Positions 12,498-25,271 of a stretch of 53,045 nt of DNA are shown here, in pieces. The stretch lies in NCBI GenBank assembly GCA_011800805.1, contig MPNW01000275.1, positions 3,319-56,363 of the forward strand, in the 5' to 3' direction. The DNA comes from Hirudo medicinalis (taxonomy: Eukaryota; Annelida; Clitellata; Hirudinida; Hirudinidae). A program made the position numbers and the translations under genes. Numbering within the stretch: position 1 is the stretch's first letter; every line of letters begins with the position of its first letter. The notes below the pieces were generated by a model that was not told where the DNA came from, made no database searches, and saw nothing but the letters and a program-made list of their open reading frames with translations.

Positions 12498-13636
12498 AGC
12501 CATGATCGGTTTAAGTGCAAGTTACCTTATCTCGGGAATTCCTAAAGATAAGAATAGTCTATTGGTAAACACTTTATTTATTTTTGTCTCTCAATGGATT
12601 TTGATAAAAAATGTCATTAAGGAGTTAATTCAAATTAAATACAACCAAATTAATTTCAATTGATTATTTTTCAAACCATTATTTACACAAGCGTGATCGA
12701 CACAGGATCATCGTGTTTGACACAACTAAACAAAAACAAAAAAATTGTCATGAAGTCGAAACCGAAAGAGACCCAGGAACGCCAGTGACAATCATGTTAT
12801 TGTTATTGTTATTGTTAGTCTACCAGCTCGGTAGCAAAGGTCAGAAAGGTCAGATAATCCAATCTACGTCGAGAGGGAAATCTTCGTAATCATCGGTTGT
12901 TATGGAAATGGAAAATAAACAACTCGCCTCGTGCTGCTACACGCAACTACTCGTGCTGGAGAAAAATTGGAATTCCCGCTGAATTTCAGACGCTCGAAAT
13001 TGCTCGTTAAAATGGGAGCCATTTTTCCTGTCTGAAATGTGGAATATCTGGAATTTCTTCATAAGGTTTTTGTAAATCTAAGCTCAGTCAATCACAAATT
13101 ATGCTTCAGAACCACAAGTAAACGTCTCCATGGTCACTGGTCTCCATGGTCACGGGTCTCCGTGGTTACAAGTGGTCTTGCTTTACAAACCTGTCGGACC
13201 GACGTTTGGATGGGTTGTGAAATATTTGAAATGTGACGACGAGACAAGAGGCATGTGATGGAAATAAATGTTTGAGAAAAAATATTTATGAAGATTATTT
13301 AGAAGAAAAAAAAAAACAAAAAAAAAAACACGAACATCATCTTAAAATCGAATAATGCATAATAATTGCTAATAGATCTACTCTTTTATCTTTAAAGTTA
13401 TTTATTGTTTAAAAGTAGATAAAATGTATTGGAAAAAGATGACCTTTGACAGTTCCAGCTGTGTCGAGGAGATGACGGGCTCCGACAATTAATCACTCCT
13501 TGCGACGTCACATCAACAGAAAATCTAATTTCAAATGGTGCTAGAATGTTGCTCTGTCTCCTCTAAGCTCTCACTTGAAACTAGATTTCCCGGTTAAATG
13601 CTTCTCGTCTGCCTATGAAACACGAGGTCACGTGAA
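12498..13636. other. Intergenic, nothing recognised
   Basis: AT-rich sequence with a short (GTTATT)n tract near 12798-12817. A triplicated GTCTCC(A/G)TGGTCAC-like motif lies at 13125-13165. Poly-A stretches lie near 13307-13328. No gene is seen. Confidence 0.4.
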
Positions 13637-15400
13637 GTGGAAATGCAGGACAGGAATGTGGAAAGAATGCAATCCGCTGACATTTGTTTCAGATGTTTGC
13701 TTGCATTAAAAATCGTCCTTCACAAAGTTCAACCGTCTTTAATCCTTTTTTTTCAATCCGTGAACTTTTTTATTCCATGTTTAACTATTTATATTTTAAG
13801 CCATTTATTCAGCACAACTTTTCCGGACGCTCCCTGTTCCTTCGACAAACACCGGGCATCGCTGACGAGCGTCTGTTGCATCCTCTCAGATGTTCCGTCT
13901 TTTACCGAGAGAACAGGAACAAACTGAAACGTTCGATCTGCCGACGATAGGGTGCTGTTACCCTGGATTGCTGAGCAGGAGAACAAGGACAGCGAGGACA
14001 AGAAGGACAACAAAAACAACGAAAACAACGACGACGAGGACGAGACAATGCGTCGAGACCGAGGCACTCTCACAGACTCTCACAGACTCTCAGAGACTCT
14101 GAAGAAGCTGACAAAGACAATGGAAGCAAACACGTCGAGAGCGGCTCAAACAAACGCCAGTGTAATTAACTCATTCAATCGAATGTCAGATTCTCACAGC
14201 TCTCGTTCCCTAAGACGTACAAATCGAATGAATATCCAAAGACAACCCATTGGTGGATGGTGCTGCAACTCGTCTCCATGGAAAAACCTTCCAGGTGAAA
14301 CTCTCTACCTGGCTTCAGGTGGATATTTAAGGAAATCGAAAGCAAAACAAAGAAAATTGCAAGTCCGCTGTAATTCATTATGATAATGAGCTCATAAATG
14401 TTTTATCAGAATTTGTACTCAGTGCAAGGTGAAGGTCTTTTTCGGCAAATGCACCAGATGAACCTTTTCCGTCCTCCGACGTTAGATCCATCTCATCACC
14501 ACAGATTAAGCAGCCAAACATCCACGAAAAAATGCTCTCGCGCGACTCACCTGCTACTCGTGTTATCCCAGAAACTGCAGAAAGAGATTTGATTTATTAA
14601 GAATTGAGGTTTCATAGGAACTCTTCAGTTTTGAAAGACAAACCGAACTCAGCCATGCATGGCCAAATCTCTTGGGCGATCTTTAGAAAATGCTCTGCTA
14701 ACGCCATTCAGGCTTTCTATTGCAGACGATCGCGTCACATGGCGGGATAAACTTTGGTGGGTTGAATCGAGGCAGCTCTAAAGAGGTGATTAAGACGTCC
14801 ATGATTGTGTTTGTTTTCAAGACCTCGAGAAAGTTGCGACCGATCATACAGCCGTCCTAATTGCTACGAACTTCAATTATGGGAAGCCGGTGCTTCGCAA
14901 CAAACGCCTTTGAAATGCGCGCCTCAGACAAGTACCGGCCAGGTGCACGTAATGGGTCTATGTAAAGAAGTCTCACGACTGTTTTAAGGGCTCGATCACG
15001 TGGAGCGACAAAAAATGTAGGACCGATCGTAGGCGGGAGCGTATGTTTTCATGCAGGTGCGTGCGTGGGTTGCAGACGCCAGATTTTTTGTTTCTTCAGC
15101 TGGCGGTAGATATGATCATCGATTGAAGCTCACCTGTGGAGCCCTTGAAAATCTTGGCGCCGAGCGCAAATAGTCACCATGGATACGGAAGCCAACCGGT
15201 GCAAACAGGACGAGAATATCATCTTCCATCGATCGGAAAACAAAACAATTCGGGAGATTGAATTAAGTTTCAATAATGAAAGTCATCGACCAATGTCATT
15301 TCGGGCGTCCGGTCGGCATGGAGTTGCTAATAGGAACAAAAAGCAGGCGCTCGAAATGTCGGCGGGTCGTACGAGTTAAAAATAAACAGTAGACTGCGCA
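13637..15400. other. Intergenic with open but unsupported frames
   Basis: This stretch is richer in CpG than its surroundings, especially 14680-15380, and may be regulatory or contain untranslated exons. A 143-residue frame at 13952-14383 (+) includes a Lys/Asn/Asp/Glu run and has no recognisable domain. A 66-residue frame at 15179-15379 (+) starts in an ideal context (tcaccATGG). Neither shows homology I can name or a supporting splice partner, so I do not call them genes. Confidence 0.3.
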
Positions 15401-15532
15401 AAATATTGCTCCTGATCGATAGAATTTATGAGCATAAATGTCGGAGATGCGCTACGCTTCACGAGGAGGAAGAATTTCCAAGCACTGTGAGGAAGAGGAG
15501 TCATGCTGCTGAAGCAAATTCAGAAATGAAAC

Positions 15533-15615
15533 GTCATCATCACCACCACCACCACCACCACCACCATTATCATCGTCATCATTATCATTACCATTACCAT
15601 CGTCATCATCGACCG
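15533..15615. repeat. CAC/CAT triplet tract
   Basis: Imperfect (CAC/CAT)n about 80 bp long. It would encode poly-His if read, but the surrounding frame looks non-coding. Confidence 0.85.
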
Positions 15616-15865
15616 AATACCTGTTATCACCTGGAATTGATGGAAGAACTTGTCTCCATTAATGAGCCACTTAAAGTGGAAGAACGGAGAAAGAGTTCAG
15701 TCATGCAACACCAGGTTCGCGCAGGAAAAAAAATACAATGGCGGATCGTACTCATTCAACCGTGCTTGGGAGACATCATTGAATCTGCTTAGGATTGGGA
15801 TAATGCAATTAATATTAGTAACAGTAGCATCAACAATGTTGATAATATCTTGATATTCAATGTAA

Positions 15866-15943
15866 TAATAATAATGATAAAAATAATAATAATAATAATA
15901 ATAATAACAACAACAATAATAATAATAATAATAATATTAATAA
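15866..15943. repeat. (AAT)n microsatellite
   Basis: AAT triplets with AAC interruptions. Confidence 0.9.
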
Positions 15944-17135
15944 TTCAACTATGACACAAATCGTAATAACCGAATAACTTCTATTTTTGTTTAGTTCCTG
16001 CGATTAGCAAATCAGTACCCCGCCTCGTCTAATCATAAATGATCAACCAGGTTTAGTAGTTTGAGTGAAACTGACATCATTTTTCATCGCAGTTATTGTC
16101 TTGGTGTTTTCGTTGGGTTTAGCACGATAAATTGTCTAAAATAGTCTCGCTTGAGAATTTTTAAGAATTCATCCTCGTGCGTGGACAGTTTTAGAATAAG
16201 TCTCAAAATGATGAAATATTGAAGTAATCAAACACTTTGATAAAAATCATTTCAAACACTGGAATTAATTAAATGATTCATTTAAACACTTAGATTAACT
16301 TACTATCGCTAGGAATTCTTCAAGGATTCAATATTTCAATTGTCAAAAACTATCTTAGATCAAGCATATTGGCTATTGATCCAAATTTTCATTGCTTCAG
16401 TGACAGCAATAACAACTAAATAAAACAACAATGGCAATCGCTTCTTCTTCTCCTTCATGGCCACGCAAAACCTTGACCCAAAATCACGAATTGGACTCAC
16501 CAACGTAACGCCAGTATCCTCTCTCCTCCCGAACAAACGTGCGTAGTTGTGGTATACCTGGGGATACTTTCCAGCAACAAATATCTAACTAAACAATTGA
16601 TTGTCTCCATAGTAACAACGCCTGGATTAATCAATGCTTCCAAGTGGAGTAAGCAGAGGGAGAATATTGGTCATTCCAACAATTTATCTGCTGCTACATA
16701 TTTTTTATTTCAATGTCGAAACTTCAAACATATTTCATTTAATAGGAATTTCGTGTCGTTGTGTTCTGCATAGCGCATGCAAATCCGTTTAAGGGCATGC
16801 TTCCTAGTTTCGAGGCTAAGAAACCAACATGTAATTTTTATTGATGGGTAGGAATTTAACTTCTAAGATAAAAAAAAAGAAATTATTATTCATTCTATGA
16901 ATAGTATCATTAATTAATTAATTTTTTATTTTTATATTATATGTTAATAAAATCATTGCAATTTATTGCTCAGGCAATATTGTTTTGCAATGTTTATTAA
17001 AATATAATAAAATTTTAACGATTATTGGTTTAAATACTGAGTTATCGTGCTTGACCTGGGTTTCAAAACAGATATTAGAATTTTCTATCCCAAACAATTG
17101 GACGACCAAAACATTTAATTCATTAAAGTTGCAAA
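15944..17135. other. Intergenic, 5' flank of FRG1
   Basis: AT-rich with no gene recognised. The last few hundred bases presumably hold the FRG1 start region; no clear core element is visible. Confidence 0.4.
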
Positions 17136-18663
17136 ATGGCCGATCCCTATTCTATGGTTAAAGGAGGTAAACTTAAATTCAGAAAAGGAAAAGAAAAAAA
17201 GTAATGTTTTTAGTGGTTGTGCCGATAGATTGTGGATATTTGCATTGCTCGCTCAAAGAGTTTTGAAATTTAGTAATTGTAGTGATTGTATTAATGTATT
17301 TGATTGGTAATTGTTTGACTAATGTTACATTATATTACTTTTTAGAGTTAAAAAAGTTAAAACAGCAAATAATGAACAGACTCAAGAACAATTGGAGTCA
17401 AACCAGAGTACCCTGAGACATGGTATGAAGCTCTAATTTAATACTTTTGTAGGCCAAATTAATGAGGACTTACAATGCCATGATTATTTGCAAACAAAAA
17501 TCTGACTTAATTCATTTTAAATTCCAGGAGGTTGGTGGCACTGCGAGGAGTTTCTTGAAATCAATGGATCCATAGCCATTGAAATGGGCGAGATGACGTA
17601 CATCAAGTCTCTTGACAACGGATTGTTGAGTCTTGGAAGAGAACATGGCATTGGTTGGCATTTTAGTTGCATTTGTATTCGTGCTTATTTAAATTTCCAA
17701 TTATTATCTCGTTTGGCAGAATTCTTATCAATGTTTTGTTCTTGCTAGGTGAGGGACCAGATGCCGAGGAGATTTTGACGGCCGTACGGATTTCTGACAC
17801 CCACATTGCCCTGAAGTCGGGCTATCACAAATATCTCGGTGTGCAGAGTGATGGCAAGGTTGTTGCCAGGGCGGACGCAATTTCAGGCAGGGAGCAGTGG
17901 CAGCCAGTGTTTCAAGATGTTGGTTGGGGATTACAATTTAATGCAAATTCTGTATTATGAGTGACATTAACAAGTTAATTTTTAACTTAAAGTTTGTAAT
18001 ATTATGAGACAATTAATATTTTCTTAATTCTACAAGTTACATGCATTTGAATTTTCAATTATTTACAACATTTTGATTTCATTCTCACAGGGGAAATTGG
18101 CTCTCTTGGGTCACAACGGTCGATTTCTAACCAATGACAATGAAGGCATTTTCTGTAGCAGTAAAACTGCAGCAGACAATGAGTTCATACAAGTAAGCAC
18201 TCAACTCCTTTGCCATGTTTTCCACTTTTTTGAGTTTCAACTTTCTAAATCTTGTTCGTTATGTGTTTTAGATTCGTTCCTGCTCGAAGAGAGAGAAGGC
18301 GAAAACAGAAGCAGATTCTGACTCTGGGAAGTTGAAGGACGTTGAATTGAATTATGTGTAAGTAATGTTTTCTGATTTAATTTGTGAATCATCTCTGATG
18401 GATTTCATGTCTAATTTGTCCTCCCTTCTCCAGGAAAAAGTTTCAGAGTTTTGAAGACAGAAGAATCAGAGTGAATACAGAGGATCGCTCCTCAATTAAG
18501 AAGGCAAGACTGGATGGATCCTTACATGAGACACTTCTCGATAGGTTTGCTTTGTCTTTTTAGTGTGAATTCATTTCTGTTGAATTAACTTTGTGTTAAA
18601 AATTCATGCTTATATTTATTTTTCAGGAGAGAGAAAATGAAGTCTGACAAATTCTGTAAATAA
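17136..18663 (+). CDS. FRG1: FRG1 (FSHD region gene 1) homologue
   Basis: Eight exons: 17136-17200, 17346-17422, 17528-17653, 17749-17918, 18091-18192, 18272-18357, 18434-18544, 18627-18663. They give 257 residues, against 258 in human. FRG1 is a nuclear and nucleolar RNA- and actin-binding protein linked to spliceosome and pre-rRNA work. The basic N-terminus ([12 protein letters not shown]) fits a nuclear/nucleolar signal. The fascin-like beta-trefoil core has [27 protein letters not shown] and [16 protein letters not shown], all close to human. The C-terminus ([16 protein letters not shown]...FCK) keeps the conserved basic tail ending Cys-Lys. The fourth exon ends at GAT|GTTGGT, a weak donor chosen because it alone restores frame and homology. 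The length and the continuous match make this assignment very secure. Confidence 0.97.
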
Positions 18664-18709
18664 TTGTATTTTTCACAAAAAGTACTGGCTTGTGTGCACG
18701 ATCTGTTGG

Positions 18710-18715
18710 AATAAA
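18710..18715 (+). promoter_or_regulatory. Polyadenylation signal AATAAA for FRG1
   Basis: AATAAA lies 47 bp after the FRG1 stop and is followed by a GT-rich stretch (TTGATTGTTGGTAG), the expected layout of a cleavage site. Confidence 0.75.
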
Positions 18716-19506
18716 GTTGATTGTTGGTAGTAGAGTGTGGTGTTAATATCCTATTAAATTGTTAGTGTCCATTCTGTTTGTTCTACTCTGGGTTCACTTA
18801 AGCTGTTCTAAATACTCAAGTACATCAAGTGAATTGCTGTTAAATGTGGCAATCTTGATGTTTAATGTAATATGTCTCCAGTAATGTTGAAATACTTGGG
18901 AATTCTGTGGTGATTCTCCAGCTTTACATCCAGAGTTTGTAATTTTTCTAGTGGCATTTAATGAATAGGAAATGATAACATTTGGCCATGGAGTGGTTAA
19001 TGAGTCATAATTTGACAATTGAAGTGACTTAGCTGGTTGTATCCCTCCAAATTTTCCAAACAGGAAGTTAAGTCTTGTTTGTAAAATGCGGATCTGTTAA
19101 CTTATGTGAGAATCTTATTCAAAACGGCACGACCTTCAGGTTTTGCATAAAGGAATCTTTTGTTGTGAAAGTCATTGTCCTGGGTTACCGAGTCGAGTCC
19201 TGTTATGCACTAATTTTTAGGCATCTTGTTGTGTAAGCTTCTGCTATGGGAATAAATAGAAATGATTGGGTCAGTAATCATCGGTTCAAATATTACTTGG
19301 ATATTATTAGGTTGATATTTTGGGTGCTCGTTATGGTTGAATTTAGTGGATGTCGATTACAAATCACAATGAGTGAGCCACGTGGTTTTGGCCTGTGACT
19401 GGTACAAAAGAGTCGCAACTGTGTTGAATAATGATCTTTTGATTGTTGATTGGAGACCGGTTCAAAGTTGCACAGTGATTTTGTGCTTAAACTTTAAACA
19501 TTTGAG
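18716..19506. other. Intergenic between FRG1 and GALK2
   Basis: About 790 bp with no gene recognised. It should include the GALK2 promoter; no TATA-like element in a convincing position is visible. Confidence 0.4.
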
Positions 19507-22032
19507 ATGGCTGAATTAGTACCTGTTATTACCAGTGAAGCTTTCCATCAACAATCCAGGTATATTGCGATTTTTGCGGGAACATCTGAGATTATAAACA
19601 TTTTCGCGATAGTCATTTTCCTGTATGAGTTTTGACGTTGTCTAATTTAGTTTTGAAGTTCGTTCTTTTGCATTTAAGATTGAACAGTTTAAACGAAAAG
19701 TTCAGAAACCTTTATGGAAGCCAGCCAGAATTTGTATGTAGGGCTCCAGGGAGGGTCAACTTAATTGGTGCGAACGGATTTTCTGAATCAAATATTTTAT
19801 TGAGTGAAATCACAGTCGTTTTCAACTGTTGCAGGAGAACACATTGATTACTGTGGTTATGCAGTTTTGCCAATGGCCATTGATCAGGATATTCTCATTG
19901 CTGGTTCAAAAACTGCAGATGGCAGCATCAAGCTTTCAAATGTTAACAGCAAATATGTGTTAGTTATTAATGAACTTGAAATACTTTGATAATTTTGTTT
20001 GTAATTAGTGGGATTATAATTTATAAATTTACCATCACAGGCCACATGAAACAATGTGCAACTCCTATGAAATTGACAAAGTAGCTCCCAAATGGCATCA
20101 CTACTTCTTGTGTGGATACAAGGGAATCCTAGAAAGATGTGGGGAAGGTCAAAGTGCTGGTTTGAACATCCTCATGGATGGAACAGTGCCTTCATGTGCA
20201 GGCTTGTCAAGCTCCAGTGCTCTTGTGTGTTCGTCTGCTCTTGCCACCACTCTTGCACTTGGGTTGAAGTTGTCTAAGGTGAGTTCTTGCAATTCTAACA
20301 ATATTTTTGCTTTCTGTTAAAGAAATTGATAAAGAGATTGATAATTGTTTTAATATAAATGAACCTCAGTTTGATACTTGATATTCAAAAACTAGTAATA
20401 CTAAATAGAAAATACTATTCAAATTTAATGTCACTTGGAATTGTAAATGCAAAGACAAAAATGATGTTTTTCAGCTCGAATTGGCAGAAACTTGCCAGAG
20501 ATGTGAGAGATACATCGGAACAGAAGGAGGAGGCATGGATCAGTCCATTTCATTTCTTGCCCTCAAAGGAAAGGTTGGGCATTGGATAGCTCAAATCTTA
20601 TGCATTGCATTATATCTATTAAGTTATAACTTAACTTCTCAAGGCCAAACTTGTGGAGTTCAATCCAATAAGAGGAACTGATGTGCAGATTCCCAAGGGT
20701 GGGATCTTTGTCATTGCCAACAGTTGTGTGGAAATGAACAAAGCTGCCACAGATCACTTTAACATCAGAGTAGCTGAGTGCAGACTGGCAGCTCAGCTTC
20801 TGGCCAAAAAGAAAGGAGAGAACTGGAGAGAATTGAAGAGATTGGGTGATGTGCAGAAGAAACTCGGCCTGTCTCTGGCTGAAAGCATCCTTCTTGTTGA
20901 ACAACATCTCCATTTGGAGCCCTATTCGAAGCAGGAGATCTGCAAGGAACTGGACGTCACAGAGGAGGAACTGAATGAATTGTCTCTTGGTCCACGATCA
21001 AGGCATGGTGAGCATTTGAAATTCAAATCACCTGCATGATTTTTGGGAGGTGGTTTATTAAAATATGTCTATTAGGTTCGAGTGCCCTCGATTGTGATCT
21101 CAAGATAATCTCAGCATGATTGTGGACATGCACATGAGGCTAATGAGGCTAATTATATCATGCAAATCAAAAAGGTGATTAATATTCATTTGCCCCTCCC
21201 ACTAATATTCTTGTGAAACCTCAGTTCAAGAATTCAAGCTGCATGACAGAGCTCTGCATGTCTACTCCGAAGCCCTTAGAGTTCTCGACTTCAAGAACAT
21301 GTGCGACACTGCCTCAGGCGATCCAGAGGCGACCTTGAAGAAGTTAGGTGAACTGATGAAACGAAGTCACGAAAGTTGCAGGGACCTTTACCAGTGCAGT
21401 TGCAAGGAACTGGACGAAATCGTTGAGTATGCCATGTGAGTGCAAACACATTTGAGCCATTCCATTTTATTTTCATCGATTTTCTGTCGACCTGAAATGT
21501 TAATTGTCTTTTATTTGAACAGATGTTCGCTGTAAATGTCGGTGGTTATGTAGTTCGGCAGTCGTTTTCGATGTCGACCTTTCGATTTTTGTGTTCACTC
21601 CGTTTAGCTTCGACATTCTAACTGTTGTTATTAGTATTATCGTGACATTAACATTTCGTGTAATTATGGAGAGAATCAACTCTTCAAACTACTAAACACA
21701 ATGCATGCCACTGACCTGGTAGTAAATGATAAGAATTTTAAAGGATTTTTCGATGAAATTTTGTCTGGTTATTATACCTTTTATATGTTTAAATATTTTA
21801 CATGCATTTGGACTCCTTCGAAACATTCAGGCAAAACGGAGCACTCGGCAGCAGGCTGACGGGCGCAGGATGGGGCGGTTGCTCGGTGTCTTTGGTCAGG
21901 GAGGCAGAAGCTCAGGCTTTCCTGCAGAAGATGAGGGAGTTTTACTTGAAGAAGGGACTGCCACAAGCCACCATCGATGTTGCCTTGTTCGCCACCCAAC
22001 CCGGTGCCGGGGCTTCGGTCATTGCCAACTAG
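19507..22032 (+). CDS. GALK2: N-acetylgalactosamine kinase (GALK2), GHMP kinase family
   Basis: Eight exons: 19507-19559, 19679-19767, 19835-19958, 20041-20278, 20475-20573, 20644-21007, 21225-21435, 21831-22032. They join to 459 residues; human GALK2 has 458. The enzyme phosphorylates GalNAc (and galactose at high concentration) at C1, in cytosolic sugar salvage. The galactokinase signature [18 protein letters not shown] is completed across an intron at about residues 43-60. The GHMP phosphate-binding loop is [12 protein letters not shown]. The catalytic Asp lies in [34 protein letters not shown] and [12 protein letters not shown] are near-identical to human GALK2 and distinguish it from GALK1. 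The last acceptor (ATTCAG at 21830) gives [13 protein letters not shown]. It is convergent with the p24 gene. Confidence 0.97.
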
Positions 22033-22330
22033 TCTTTGTCAGGATCTCAGACTTTTTGTCTGAACATTCCTTTGTCTGAACAAAACTTTTTAAATTTTGT
22101 CATCTAATGCTTTTTCTCTATTTTGGTTTGTTTTGGTTATTAGGGAACACTGGATTCCATTTTCATTTGATAATTTGGTTTATGTCTTGCCAAATGGAAC
22201 TCACAAGTTTTGTGTACCTAGCTCATGTCTTATCTTTACCAAAATGTCTGAGGCTAGCCTGACATTTGTACAATGAATACTCATATTTGGTAGAGATTCA
22301 AAACAATAGTTAATCCTATATTTTCTGCTC

Positions 22331-22336
22331 AATAAA
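22331..22336 (+). promoter_or_regulatory. Polyadenylation signal AATAAA for GALK2
   Basis: First AATAAA downstream of the GALK2 stop (about 300 bp after it). A second AATAAA lies at 22379-22384. Confidence 0.6.
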
Positions 22337-22367
22337 TGTTTGAACTCGTCATATTAACAGAAATGTA

Positions 22368-22373
22368 TTTATT
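22368..22373 (-). promoter_or_regulatory. Candidate polyadenylation signal for the p24 gene
   Basis: TTTATT on the plus strand (AATAAA on minus), about 240 bp after the p24 stop. It sits between two GALK2-sense AATAAA hexamers, so the two 3' ends probably overlap. Confidence 0.5.
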
Positions 22374-22612
22374 TTCCCAATAAACCCAATAGCAGGTATA
22401 GTGTCACAAAACAGATTCATGAGTAAAACAGCATGACAAGTAAATATGCTTCAAAGTGGAATGTGATATTAAATCATGAGAAAGAAATACCAGCAGATAT
22501 CTTTTGTCAAGTGAACAACATTCAAAATAGTCTGGAGACTGGTCACATCCAAAACAAGCGATATCCTGCGAGATTAATTCTGTCAGATCTTGACATTGCT
22601 GCTGGGCCAAAT

Positions 22613-23594
22613 TCAGATCCTTGTTTTTGATGAACTAGAGGATGCAAAAAGCCTTCTAACAAAGATGACTTGAAGTCCTGAAGTGACCATTATAAGGATG
22701 CACATGAAGATCGACAGATAGAGTACATAGGTGTTGTTATCCCTGATCAGATACCAGTCTTTTATGACTGCCTGGGTGTCCAAAGTCATCAAGGAAAGCA
22801 TTTGTTTTATTTTCCTATCAATGTTTTGGAATGAATTCTGAAATGAAAAATTATCTAAGCCTGCTGGAAATGAGTCATTTGAGGAGTATTGCTCACGCTG
22901 AAGTTAGCTAGACTTGACACGGAATTCTGATATTCTTCGACATACTTTTCCCAATCAGTATCGAAGTAAGAATTTACATACATGTGGATAATTTTGGAAG
23001 AGAATTTACTCAACCTGTTGTCCAGGCAGATAGCATAAATGCCTGTTGAATATCAGCATAAGTTAGTAGAGAACCATAATCCTATTCAGGGAGTTTTAAT
23101 GCATACCGTCAGTTGGAATGACATCATCATGTCTCCCTTGGTCTGTCCATTGGAAACTTTTCAGACAAATTCCATCAGGTCTTATGATCTCTAAATCAAT
23201 ATTCTTATCAGCTCCTCTGATAACCTTTGATGGAGAGAATAAAAACTAGGACGACTTGTGTTAAACATATGAGGAACATTCTACTGACCTGAAAATATAT
23301 GAAAAACTTTGCATCCTTTTGCAAAGATTGGTAAAAACATTGGAAGCTGCCACCATGGATTTCAATACTCATTTCATGTAACATGCCAGGCAAACCAAAA
23401 TGTTCAATCACGGGACTTTCTATGACTCTTGAAGGTATTAATCCTTTGTCCAAATATTCATGATCCAACTTAAATACCTTTTTAGTTTTTTTTTCAATAC
23501 CACCTGTGTTGCCCTTGCTCGAAACCATATGGAAAACGCACGTTACCATTATCATAGCAAAATACAAAATCAAGCTAAAACGAATCTTAGCCAT
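22613..23594 (-). CDS. p24/TMED family cargo receptor
   Basis: Four exons in reading order: 23594-23289, 23224-23107, 23042-22897, 22837-22613. They give 264 residues, slightly longer than most p24 proteins (200-235). p24 proteins are type I membrane proteins that cycle between ER and Golgi in COPI and COPII vesicles and select cargo such as GPI-anchored proteins. Visible parts are a signal peptide (IRFSLILYFAMIMVTCVF), then a GOLD domain with the conserved cysteine pair, in GGSFQCFYQ and in YAICLDNRLS. A ~60-residue helical region follows, then one membrane span (VLYLSIFMCILIMVTSGLQV). The cytosolic tail is VRRLFASSSSSKTRI. This tail keeps a hydrophobic motif after RR but lacks a C-terminal dilysine. 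The ~20-40-residue insertion before the first cysteine motif accounts for the extra length. The subfamily (gamma, TMED1/5-like, or TMED6-like) is not settled. Confidence 0.88.
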
Positions 23595-25271
23595 TGTATT
23601 TCAAAAAAAATATCCAACGCTATTTCCCTTCGATTTCTTAATGTCAGTCCCACACCACCGACCAGAAGCAATTACTAAGGTGAGCGCGCCGCCGGCTCAC
23701 CAGTACTTTATAGTTGCGCTGTATTTGGTCGGATCTTCATGAAAATTCTGAACGAATAAAGATTTTAAACATGGTCCCAAATTTCATATTTCTGATGTAC
23801 TTAATGCAGTTTCACTCGAACCAAAGCACCCCAGTACCTTCCTTGCAAAAAAGTCGTTAGAGCTTTTTGTTGTCATTCATTGGCACCAAGAATAAGGTTG
23901 TACTTTTTGAGGACGGTTAATTCATCTGCATTTAAAAAAACTTTCAATATCAAAGCCTGTTTATTTAGCTTTATCACACTTTGAAGACTATCACCAAATT
24001 AATCCCTTAGATGAATTAATTATAACGTTTTTATTTGTAAGAAGGCTTCAGCACGAAAATCCCGAACGGAAACTCATACGCGGCTTAGTTCTCCAACTGC
24101 TTTATGACACGTCGTTATATATAATATTTTCGATTTGACACTTCTGAAATTTATTTATGTTATCCTGTAACCCAAACATAGTCTGTGTTTTATTTCTAGG
24201 AGAAAAGTGGCTGGACAGCCATTCTTCAATGTTCAATGACAAATCGATCGAATAGCCAAACCATGAAGAGGTGAATTTGAATTCTTCAGGTCATGCCTTC
24301 ATGCATGCGTTCACCCTATTCACTTAATTCGCTTACAAGATCAGAAAACGTAGTGGTCAAAATGGTCAGATGATGTGATGTTATTAAAAATCGTACAACT
24401 CGCAAAGAGAAAGAAGTGACATCATGATTTTGTAATCTTGGCAGAACTTGGTACGTGCCACCTAAAAAGTTAAATTAGTCAAGTTAAGTAAAACTTTATC
24501 CTATTCCTCATTGTTACGCTGAGGACATTAATAAAATACTACGAGTTAAATAAGAAGAGAAGGTTAGAAATAGGCAGAGCAAGTTCCTGCTACTTTTTTT
24601 TTAAGTCCGAGTCATGTTAGATATGCAAATGAATGTAATAAAATAAACATTTTCCTGGTGAATAATTACACTTAAGTGATTATAAATATGCAAGCACATT
24701 TTTTTGATAAATAAACTATTTTGTACGTATTTCCTCTATTTATCACTAATCTAAAGCTTTAACAGACGAAGGTTGACTTTAACGATAATGATTCAGAGTT
24801 TGATTAAAGTGGCGTATGTTCAACAGAAACACTAACGTAGAGGGAAGCTTTCTCTGAAGAGGAAGGTTTTGAAGGCGGAATGAAACCCGGTTGGATCAGT
24901 GTTGGTTATCGGAGGGGAACTTTTCCTGTAATTCGAAACTCGAATTAATAAGAGTGAAGGTTCTATGGAATTCTTGTAGTTTGATCTTGTTAATGTTGCC
25001 TTGTTATGTAAAAACCTTAGTAATGCACATGCAACTCGAATTTTCAAGTGTTAGATTGAACAATTTAAATATATTTTTAAGTGAAAAAAAGTTTAGTTAA
25101 GTGATATTTTACTATACCACATAAAATGCAGGCAGATGAGACGCCGTCATGCACCGCTCTTGCCGCCACAACTTTATCAACTTCTCACAGGTGTTTGTCG
25201 ATCGATGATGGTACAATACGACTGAGAGGCTGCATAGATGAGTCATTAACAACTGAGAAACTTGTTTGACG
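23595..25271. other. Intergenic between p24 gene and laminin (divergent promoters)
   Basis: About 1.7 kb between two divergently transcribed genes. A palindrome, GGTGAGC - 9 nt - GCTCACC, lies at 23679-23701, about 85 bp upstream of the p24 start codon. No gene, TATA box or other motif is convincing in the rest. Confidence 0.45.

Noticed and set aside
13952..14383. 143-codon open frame with acidic/basic low-complexity start
   Set aside because: No recognisable domain, no splice partner, and repetitive composition in the first half; kept only as a note in the intergenic entry.
15406..15792. 128-codon frame with a long poly-His run
   Set aside because: The His run is a CAC/CAT microsatellite read in frame; flanks show no domain or splice context.
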